Source: Flavobacteriaceae bacterium | Lineage (GTDB): Bacteria; Bacteroidota; Bacteroidia; Flavobacteriales; Flavobacteriaceae | Length of the DNA stretch: 12,320 bases | Direction: 5' to 3' | Assembly (NCBI GenBank): GCA_947377425.1 | Contig: CANCFZ010000054.1 | Span: 1-12,320 of the forward strand | Shown: positions 6,765 through 12,320 of the stretch, piece after piece | How the letters are laid out: every line of letters begins with the position of its first letter | How positions within the stretch are numbered: the stretch's first letter is position 1 | Notes under the pieces: generated by a model | The model's database searches: none | The model's input: only the letters and a program-made list of their open reading frames with translations | Told to the model about the DNA's origin: nothing | Made by a program: the position numbers and the translations under genes

Positions 6765-9185
6765 ATGAAGATTTCATACAACTGGATAAAACAATTTTTA
6801 AAAATAGACGCTCCATCAGAAGATATTTCAAATATCCTTACTGATTTAGGGCTTGAAGTAGAAATAGTTGAAAAATACCAATCGGTTAAAGGAGGATTAG
6901 AAGGTATTGTTGTAGGTCATGTTTTGACTTGCGAAAAACACCCAGATGCTGATAGACTTAAAGTAACAACCGTTGATTTGGGCGATGGAATTCCAGTTCA
7001 AATCATTTGTGGCGCTAGTAATGTCGCTGCTGGACAAAAAGTGCCAATTGCAACTATTGGAACCAAACTATTTGATAAAGAAGGTGTAGAATTTGAAATA
7101 AAAAAAGGAAAAATTCGCGGACAAGAAAGTCACGGAATGATTTGTGCCGAAGACGAATTAGGTTTAGGATCAAGTCACGATGGAATTATGATTTTGGATG
7201 ACAGCCTAAAACCAGGAACACCAGCTGCCAAAGTTTTCAATATTGAGAATGATGAAGTTTTTGAAATTGGTTTAACTCCAAATCGTGCCGACGCTATGTC
7301 TCACATGGGTGTTGCTCGTGATTTACGTGCCGGTTTATTGCAAAAAAATGCTTCTTTAGAATTGATTACACCTTCAGTTTCTAAATTTAAAGTGGACAAA
7401 CGTACTTTGAAAATTGATGTTAATATAGTAGATTCTAATTTAGCTCCAAGATATTGTGGTGTAACAATTTCTGGAATAACAATTAAACCATCACCAGCTT
7501 GGTTACAAAACCGACTAAAAGCAATTGGATTGACTCCGAAAAATAATGTTATTGATGTTACTAATTATGTATTACATGAATTAGGGCAACCATTACACGC
7601 TTTTGATGCTTCACAAATTCACGGAAAAGTAACCGTTAAAACTGTTGCTGCAGGTACAAAGTTTGTTACACTTGATGCTGTTGAAAGAACATTGCATGAA
7701 GAAGATTTGATGATTTGTGATGACAAAGGACCAATGTGTATGGCTGGAGTTTTTGGCGGAAAAAATTCAGGAGTTTCTGAAAACACATCAGCAATATTTT
7801 TAGAAAGCGCTTATTTCAATCCGGTTACCATAAGAAAAACGGCAAAACGTCATGGATTGAGTACTGATGCTTCATTTCGTTTTGAAAGAGGAATTGATCC
7901 TGAAATTACAGAGTATGCATTGAAACGTGCCGCTTTATTAATTCAAGAAGTTGCAGGTGGAGAAATTACATCAGATATAATTGATGTATATCCAAAAAAA
8001 CTTTCTGATTTTTCTGTTTTCTTAAATTACGAAAAAGCATTCAAATTAATAGGACAAGAATTACCTAAAGAAACCATCAAGAAAATTTTAGCTTCATTGG
8101 ATATTAAAGTAAATAGCACCTCTGATGCTGGACTTGGCTTAACAATTCCTGCTTACCGAGTTGATGTGCAACGAGAAGTTGATGTTATTGAAGAAATCCT
8201 TCGTGTATATGGTTATAACAATATTAATTTTACCAAAAAATTAAACGCAACTGTTGCGAAATCGGAACGAACAGAAGATTATAAAGTTCAAAATATTGTT
8301 GCTGCTCAAATGAATTCTTTAGGTTTCCATGAAATGATGGCAAATTCATTGACTACTCCTGAATATATTCAACTTTCAGAATTATTGAAAGACGAAAATA
8401 ATGTTACCATATTAAATCCGTTGAGTAATGATTTATCAGTAATGCGTCAATCAATGTTGTTTTCAGGATTGGAAGCAATTTCATATAATATCAACAGAAA
8501 AAACAGTGATTTAAAATTATTTGAATTTGGAAAAAGCTACCGTAAATTATTATCCGGTTATAATGAAAAGAAACATTTAACACTTTTCGTTTCAGGAAAC
8601 AGAATTTCTGAAAGTTGGACAAATACTCAAAAACCAACAGACTTCTTTTTGTTTAAAGGATATGTGACATCAATACTTTCTCGTTTAGGATTTGACAAAT
8701 CGCAAAGTGCTCCAGTAATAAATGATGTTTTTGCTGAAGGAGTTGCTTTTACTATAGGAAATGATACTTTAGTTGAAATGGGAACCGTTAAAAAATCGGT
8801 TTTAAAACATTTTGACATCAAGCAAGAAGTTTTTTATGCCGAATTCAATTGGGATTTGGTAATTAAACTATTATCTAATAAAATCAAATTTACAGCTATT
8901 CCAAAATATCCAGAAGTTCGTCGTGATTTTGCTTTACTAGTTGATACTTCCGTTGCATTTGAATCGATATATAAAGTAGCTCGTCAAACAGAAAAATCAC
9001 TTTTAAAAGACATTAACTTATTTGATGTTTATGAAGGAACCAATTTACCCGAAGGAAAAAAATCGTATGCGGTAAGTTTCACTATTCAAGACATTACTAA
9101 AACGTTGACTGATGTTCAAATTGATAAAATTATGAGCAAATTGCAATCTAATTTTGAAACTGAATTAGGGGCACAATTAAGATAA
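6765..9185 (+). CDS. pheT: Phenylalanine--tRNA ligase beta subunit
   Basis: Beta subunit of the cytoplasmic alpha2-beta2 enzyme that charges tRNA-Phe; beta binds the tRNA and edits Tyr-tRNA-Phe, while the alpha subunit (PheS) holds the aminoacylation site. The 806 residues are the usual length. In order: N-terminal MKISYNWIKQFLKID; EMAP-like tRNA-binding domain (about 40-155) with HPDADRL at 59-65 and SHGMICAEDELGLG; the block TPNRADAMSHMGVARDL at 171-187; the B3/B4 editing domain (about 215-395, with DVTNYVLHELGQPLHAFD and AGVFGGKNSGV); the B5 domain (about 405-485, with VDVIEEILRVYGYNNI); the catalytic-like core; and a C-terminal FDX-ACB tRNA anticodon-binding domain (last 90 or so residues, from YPEVRRDFALLVD). 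It appears complete. pheS is not next to it, as is common in Bacteroidota. It has its own promoter and no clear terminator after it. Confidence 0.97.
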   Translation: MKISYNWIKQFLKIDAPSEDISNILTDLGLEVEIVEKYQSVKGGLEGIVVGHVLTCEKHPDADRLKVTTVDLGDGIPVQIICGASNVAAGQKVPIATIGTKLFDKEGVEFEIKKGKIRGQESHGMICAEDELGLGSSHDGIMILDDSLKPGTPAAKVFNIENDEVFEIGLTPNRADAMSHMGVARDLRAGLLQKNASLELITPSVSKFKVDKRTLKIDVNIVDSNLAPRYCGVTISGITIKPSPAWLQNRLKAIGLTPKNNVIDVTNYVLHELGQPLHAFDASQIHGKVTVKTVAAGTKFVTLDAVERTLHEEDLMICDDKGPMCMAGVFGGKNSGVSENTSAIFLESAYFNPVTIRKTAKRHGLSTDASFRFERGIDPEITEYALKRAALLIQEVAGGEITSDIIDVYPKKLSDFSVFLNYEKAFKLIGQELPKETIKKILASLDIKVNSTSDAGLGLTIPAYRVDVQREVDVIEEILRVYGYNNINFTKKLNATVAKSERTEDYKVQNIVAAQMNSLGFHEMMANSLTTPEYIQLSELLKDENNVTILNPLSNDLSVMRQSMLFSGLEAISYNINRKNSDLKLFEFGKSYRKLLSGYNEKKHLTLFVSGNRISESWTNTQKPTDFFLFKGYVTSILSRLGFDKSQSAPVINDVFAEGVAFTIGNDTLVEMGTVKKSVLKHFDIKQEVFYAEFNWDLVIKLLSNKIKFTAIPKYPEVRRDFALLVDTSVAFESIYKVARQTEKSLLKDINLFDVYEGTNLPEGKKSYAVSFTIQDITKTLTDVQIDKIMSKLQSNFETELGAQLR

Positions 9186-9224
9186 AAACTTAATACACCA
9201 TAAAATCAAAAGACAAATTTAAAA

Positions 9225-9253
9225 TTGCCACAAAAAGTTAGATGCTATTTTTG
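9225..9253 (+). promoter_or_regulatory. Promoter of the glycosyltransferase gene
   Basis: TTG at 9225-9227, 18 bases, then TATTTTTG at 9246-9253. Transcription would start near 9258-9261, leaving a leader of about 50 bases before ATG 9310. The -7 box lies between the arms of an inverted repeat (9237-9290). Confidence 0.6.
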
Positions 9254-9290
9254 TTTTTTTACAACTAAAATAATTAAAGCATAGTCTAAC
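9237..9290. repeat. Interrupted inverted repeat around the promoter at 9246
   Basis: The left arm is GTTAGATGC (9237-9245) and the right arm is GCATAGTCTAAC (9279-9290). GTTAGA pairs with TCTAAC and TGC with GCA, with a 3-base TAG bulge in the right arm and a 33-base spacer that contains the -7 box. The left arm sits directly against the -7 box and the right arm lies in the leader. It could be a pair of operator half-sites or an RNA stem in read-through transcripts from pheT; chance is also possible. Confidence 0.35.
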
Positions 9291-9309
9291 ATTTTAAATC
9301 AAAAGAAGT

Positions 9310-10365
9310 ATGCCTAAAATAATTATTGATCCAACATCAAGAATACTTTATGCCTCTTTTTATATAGAAGGATTGTACCAGTTTTTTGGAAAGAAAAATG
9401 TGTCTTTTTCTAGCAGTTATTTTTCCAACTTAAAAAGAGATTCAGAAGAGTTTGCTTTTGAACATTATTTCGCATTTGTACTTATAAATTCAGATAAAAA
9501 AATATCAAAATTTGTAATTGATTTTTGCGATCCTATTGATATAAATCCTGCAGCATACGCTTGGTGTGATTATTATGCTAAAATTAATACAGGCATTACA
9601 TTAAATGAGTCAAATCTTACATCTAAAATCATTTCAATTCCACCAGGTTTTGGAATAAAAATTTGGAATAAATCAGAAACTCTTTATAATTGTATTTTAA
9701 ATTTAATTAAGAGTAAATGTTCTCCTATCGTTTCTTTTAAAAGGTTTTTTAAAGATTATTATGAGCAATACAAAAGACCAAAGTTAGAAGATTATCAAAA
9801 TAATGAATCAATAATAAATAGCGGCACTACAATTCCCTATGTTTTTACAATTGCAAAATTATGGGACGATACCGATTCTATGACTCGAACAAACATTCTA
9901 AGAAAAAAATTCATTGAAATCTGTAAGTCAATGAATTGCAATTTCGAGGGAGGTTTTTTTGCATCAAGCTATAATCAGCACTATGAAGGTTTTAAAAGCC
10001 TGTTGTTTTATAGACTTTATTCGGCTAATGAATATGTAACTAAAACAATTTTGTCTGAAATTGTATTTAATACACCATCTGTTCACAAATGTCATGGATG
10101 GAAATTGGGTGAGTTTTTGGCTATGGGTAAACCAATACTATCCACTCCTATTTCAAATAAATTACCAGAAGATTTAGTTCATGGAGAAACTCTTCATATA
10201 GTTTCAAATGATGAAGAATTAAATATTGGAATAAACTTATTGCTAACAAATAGTGATTACCGTTTTCGCTTATCACAAAAGGCAAAAGACTATTACAACA
10301 AAAATGTTAGTCCATTTTCAGTAATTAAAAATATTGTAAAATCAGAATACAAAAATATTTCATAA
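9310..10365 (+). CDS. Glycosyltransferase, GT-B fold (family 1/4-like), acceptor unknown
   Basis: Predicted cytoplasmic or membrane-associated sugar transferase, 351 residues, no membrane segment. The C-terminal half carries the recognisable part: FNTPSVHKCHGWKLGEFLAM (253-272) followed by GKPILSTPISNKLPEDLVHG (273-292), then HIVSNDEELNIGINLLLTNSDYR and a final KAKDYYNKNVSPFSVI. This is the nucleotide-sugar side of GT-B enzymes, where the Glu in KLGEFLAMG fits the usual E-x7-E region and the sequence after it reads like 'fix the allocation per member, then end helix'. The N-terminal half is divergent, with the block FVIDFCDPIDINPAAYAWCDYYAKIN (68-93). It stands alone: no O-antigen or capsule genes flank it, and it has its own promoter and a strong terminator. 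It ends in tandem TAA stops. By eye it is more A/T-rich than pheT, which would fit acquisition by transfer, but I did not compute this. Sugar and acceptor are unknown. Confidence 0.75.
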   Translation: MPKIIIDPTSRILYASFYIEGLYQFFGKKNVSFSSSYFSNLKRDSEEFAFEHYFAFVLINSDKKISKFVIDFCDPIDINPAAYAWCDYYAKINTGITLNESNLTSKIISIPPGFGIKIWNKSETLYNCILNLIKSKCSPIVSFKRFFKDYYEQYKRPKLEDYQNNESIINSGTTIPYVFTIAKLWDDTDSMTRTNILRKKFIEICKSMNCNFEGGFFASSYNQHYEGFKSLLFYRLYSANEYVTKTILSEIVFNTPSVHKCHGWKLGEFLAMGKPILSTPISNKLPEDLVHGETLHIVSNDEELNIGINLLLTNSDYRFRLSQKAKDYYNKNVSPFSVIKNIVKSEYKNIS

Positions 10366-10403
10366 TAAATTTATAGTTAAAAAACGTATTATAAAATCGA
10401 AAA

Positions 10404-10436
10404 GAAGCCGTCTCACAACTGAGTCGGTTTTTTTTT
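10404..10436 (+). terminator. Rho-independent terminator after the glycosyltransferase gene
   Basis: CCGTCTCA (10408-10415), loop CAAC, TGAGTCGG (10420-10427), then nine T (10428-10436). The stem has one T-T mismatch and is extended by a G-U and A-U pairs below it in the plus-strand RNA. On the minus strand the mismatch is A-A and the following tract is poorer in T, so it is chiefly a plus-strand terminator. It lies only 2 bases beyond the purC stop and may also stop purC transcripts weakly. Confidence 0.85.
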
Positions 10437-10438
10437 GA

Positions 10439-11389
10439 TTATTTATCTTTCAAATATTTTAATACATTGTTTTCTATACGTTCATCAATATTTGAAATGT
10501 CAGCTTTTACAAATTGTTCTCCTAAAATGTTTTCATATAATTCGATATAGCGTTCTGAAACAGATTCAATATATTCATCAGTCATATTCGGAATTTGCTG
10601 CCCATCTTTTCCTTGAAATCCGTTTTCAATTAACCAACGACGAACAAATTCTTTAGATAATTGTTTCTGTTCCTCATTAGCATTCTGACGTTCTTGATAA
10701 CCGTCAGCATAAAAATAACGTGAAGAATCGGGTGTATGAATTTCGTCAATTAAAACGATTTTTCCTTCTTTAGTTTTACCAAATTCATATTTAGTGTCTA
10801 CTAAAATCAAACCACAATTTGCTGCAATTTCAGTACCGCGTTGGTATAAATCACGAGTATATTTTTCTAAAACAAAATAATCCTCCTCGGATACAATTCC
10901 ATTTGATAAAATAGCTTCACGAGAAATATCTTCATCATGCGAACCATTATCAGCTTTGGTTGTTGGAGTTATTATTGGTGTTGCAAACTTATCGTTTTCT
11001 TTCAATCCTTCTTGCATTGTTACACCACAAATAGTTCTTTTTCCGAGTGCATATTCTCGAGCAGCATGACCGGATAAATAGCCTCGAATTACCATTTCTA
11101 CTTTAAAAGGTTCGCACAAATGTCCGACAGCCACATTTGGATCTGGAGTTGCAATCAACCAATTTGGAACAATATCCTTAGTCAATTCCATGAATTTAGT
11201 AGCAATTTGATTTAGAATCTGACCTTTATAGGGAATTCCTTTTGGTAAAACTACATCAAACGCAGAAAGTCTATCGGTGGCAACCATTACTAAAAGTTCA
11301 TCATTAATATTATAAACTTCTCGGACTTTACCTCGATAAACCGATTTTTGATTTGGAAAATTAAAATGTGTTGTAGTTATTGTATTCAT
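10439..11389 (-). CDS. purC: Phosphoribosylaminoimidazole-succinocarboxamide synthase (SAICAR synthetase)
   Basis: Cytoplasmic enzyme of de novo purine synthesis that joins CAIR and aspartate with ATP to make SAICAR. The chosen start at 11389 gives 316 residues, beginning MNTITTTHFNFPNQKSVYRG. Family motifs: KSVYRGKVREVYNI (ATP-binding loop, 15-28), ATDRLSAFDVVLP (37-49), EMVIRGYLSGHAAREY (98-113), the signature LILVDTKYEFG (194-204) and IDEIHTPDSSRY (214-225). It is longer than the roughly 240-residue E. coli enzyme, as in other Bacteroidota, with a longer C-terminal part. An ATG at 11416 would add nine residues, but it overlaps the promoter -7 box (11414-11421), so the mRNA would not contain it. 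No other pur gene is in the window. It converges with the glycosyltransferase gene. Confidence 0.96.
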   Translation of the reverse strand: MNTITTTHFNFPNQKSVYRGKVREVYNINDELLVMVATDRLSAFDVVLPKGIPYKGQILNQIATKFMELTKDIVPNWLIATPDPNVAVGHLCEPFKVEMVIRGYLSGHAAREYALGKRTICGVTMQEGLKENDKFATPIITPTTKADNGSHDEDISREAILSNGIVSEEDYFVLEKYTRDLYQRGTEIAANCGLILVDTKYEFGKTKEGKIVLIDEIHTPDSSRYFYADGYQERQNANEEQKQLSKEFVRRWLIENGFQGKDGQQIPNMTDEYIESVSERYIELYENILGEQFVKADISNIDERIENNVLKYLKDK

Positions 11390-11413
11390 TAAATTAAGTG
11401 TTGTTGTGTTTGG

Positions 11414-11444
11414 CAAAAATAGTTTGTTTTCAACACAAATACAA
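11414..11444 (-). promoter_or_regulatory. Promoter of purC
   Basis: On the minus strand: TTG (complement of 11442-11444), 20 bases, then TATTTTTG (complement of 11414-11421). Transcription should start near 11407, about 18 bases before ATG 11389. The upstream box lies 4 bases after the stop of the SDR gene. The position of the -7 box decides the purC start codon. Confidence 0.72.
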
Positions 11445-11448
11445 TTAT

Positions 11449-12267
11449 TTATTTGCTTAAAACATATCTTCTTATAAGTCTGTCAAATAACCTATATCCG
11501 AGAAATCTTCTGAGATTTTTCATCAATTTAGCATCAAACCCAATAGAATATTTTTTAAATCCTTTAGATGGATTTTCGGCAATTTTATAAATTTTTTCAA
11601 GAATAGAAATCGATAAATTATGATTGTCACATGTTTTTTTATTCATAATTCCATCAATACTTTTCATCATTTCATTGTAGGAATCAACAGATGATTTTTC
11701 ACATTTTGAAACATTTTTTTGAAAATTTGAAGGAACATTTCCGAACTGAACTGTGGCTACACTGATATTAAAATTCAATAATTCATAAGCCATACATTCT
11801 GAAAAGCTTTCTACTGCTTGCTTTGTTGGATGATAAAAGCTTCCTAACGGCAAATTTACTAAACCAGCAATTGAAGTTATATTGATAAATTGTCCTTTTT
11901 GTTGTTCTCTAAAATGCGGAATAAAAGCACGGCAAACTTTCACAACTCCAAGCCAATTGACTTTTACAATACAATCAATTTTAGCATCTTCAGATAATTC
12001 TACAAAACTTCGGTAGCCAATTCCTGCATTATTTATGATTACGTCAATGGATTTATTATCTTTTAAAATCTCATCTTTAGCTATATTAATGCTTTCTGAA
12101 GAAGTTACATTAATTTCGTAGCATTTAATATTTGGAATGCCATCAAAAACTACAGCTTCTTTGATACAAATCATTGTAGCGATAACATTCCAATTCTTTT
12201 TAGAAAAGTGAAGTGCAATTTCTTTGCCAAGGCCACCAGAAGCGCCAGTAATGAGGATTGTTTTGAT
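11449..12267 (-). CDS. Short-chain dehydrogenase/reductase (SDR), start codon missing or non-standard
   Basis: Classical NAD(P)-dependent SDR with Rossmann fold, cytoplasmic, substrate unknown. From the first ATG (12172-12174) there are 241 residues with NNAG at 48-51, catalytic Ser101 (NITSIAG), and Tyr114-x3-Lys118 (YHPTK). However, the cofactor glycine motif TGASGGLGKEIALHF lies upstream of that ATG in the same frame (about 12205-12250), so the ATG is internal. Above the motif the codons read KQTKIKTILITGASGG back to an in-frame stop at 12280-12282, with no ATG, GTG or TTG. The family usually starts MKTILITGASGG, so the initiator position is the ATC at 12265-12267, used here as the end coordinate. 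A full promoter sits just above (12289-12320). Total length would be 272, normal for the family. Either an ATC start, a start-codon mutation or a sequence error explains this. It lies directly upstream of purC, with no terminator between. Confidence 0.82.
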   Translation of the reverse strand: MKTILITGASGGLGKEIALHFSKKNWNVIATMICIKEAVVFDGIPNIKCYEINVTSSESINIAKDEILKDNKSIDVIINNAGIGYRSFVELSEDAKIDCIVKVNWLGVVKVCRAFIPHFREQQKGQFINITSIAGLVNLPLGSFYHPTKQAVESFSECMAYELLNFNISVATVQFGNVPSNFQKNVSKCEKSSVDSYNEMMKSIDGIMNKKTCDNHNLSISILEKIYKIAENPSKGFKKYSIGFDAKLMKNLRRFLGYRLFDRLIRRYVLSK

Positions 12268-12288
12268 TTTGGTTTGTTTTTAGGTTTT

Positions 12289-12320
12289 CAAATCTATAGA
12301 ATTTTAGAAACAAAACCAAA
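12289..12320 (-). promoter_or_regulatory. Promoter of the SDR gene
   Basis: On the minus strand: TTTG (complement of 12317-12320), 20 bases, then TAGATTTG (complement of 12289-12296), an exact match in both boxes. Transcription would start near 12282-12285, so the SDR start codon has to lie below about 12282, in the stretch where no standard start codon exists. Confidence 0.65.

Noticed and set aside
12172..12174. ATG as the start of the SDR gene
   Set aside because: The frame continues upstream through the TGASGGLGKEIA cofactor motif, which a working SDR needs, so this ATG is internal.
1..12320. Defence system, CRISPR array, insertion sequence or prophage
   Set aside because: No transposase, integrase, nuclease or phage genes and no spaced direct repeats were seen on either strand.

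Overview
The window looks like a piece of chromosome from the class Flavobacteriia (phylum Bacteroidota), probably Flavobacterium or a close relative. The DNA is strongly A/T-rich. The proteins read like flavobacterial homologues: a DUF3822 gene overlapping rsmD, and a long PurC of the Bacteroidota kind. Nearly every intergenic region carries the Bacteroidota promoter signature TTG/TTTG-N17-20-TAnnTTTG rather than a sigma70 -35/-10 pair. No tRNA, rRNA, CRISPR array, insertion sequence or phage gene was seen.

Layout: (1) 1-1351, plus strand: the 3' part of a DUF3822 gene, then rsmD (16S rRNA methyltransferase), overlapping by 4 bases. (2) 1378-3315, plus strand: a two-component system with its own promoter, made of a membrane histidine kinase and an OmpR-type response regulator. 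The kinase ATPase domain has lost its central part in frame. (3) 3353-5374, minus strand: two related genes for membrane-anchored coiled-coil proteins of unknown function, separated by a minus-strand terminator. (4) 5397-6515: a divergent promoter region and a ureohydrolase of the arginase/agmatinase/formimidoylglutamase family. (5) 6709-9185, plus strand: pheT with a very clear promoter. (6) 9225-10436, plus strand: a lone GT-B-type glycosyltransferase gene with its own promoter and terminator. (7) 10439-12320, minus strand: purC and, upstream of it, a short-chain dehydrogenase/reductase (SDR) whose reading frame has no ATG, GTG or TTG at the place where the family starts. Each of these two also has a promoter.

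Most of the genes are separate housekeeping or accessory units (ribosome modification, tRNA charging, purine synthesis, guanidino/formimino-group hydrolysis) and do not form one pathway. The functional links that can be supported are the DUF3822/rsmD overlap, the kinase/regulator pair and the coiled-coil paralogue pair.

I see no convincing new multi-gene system. The points most worth a second look are the kinase without G1, F and G2 boxes, the SDR that lacks a start codon directly downstream of a good promoter, and the coiled-coil pair.
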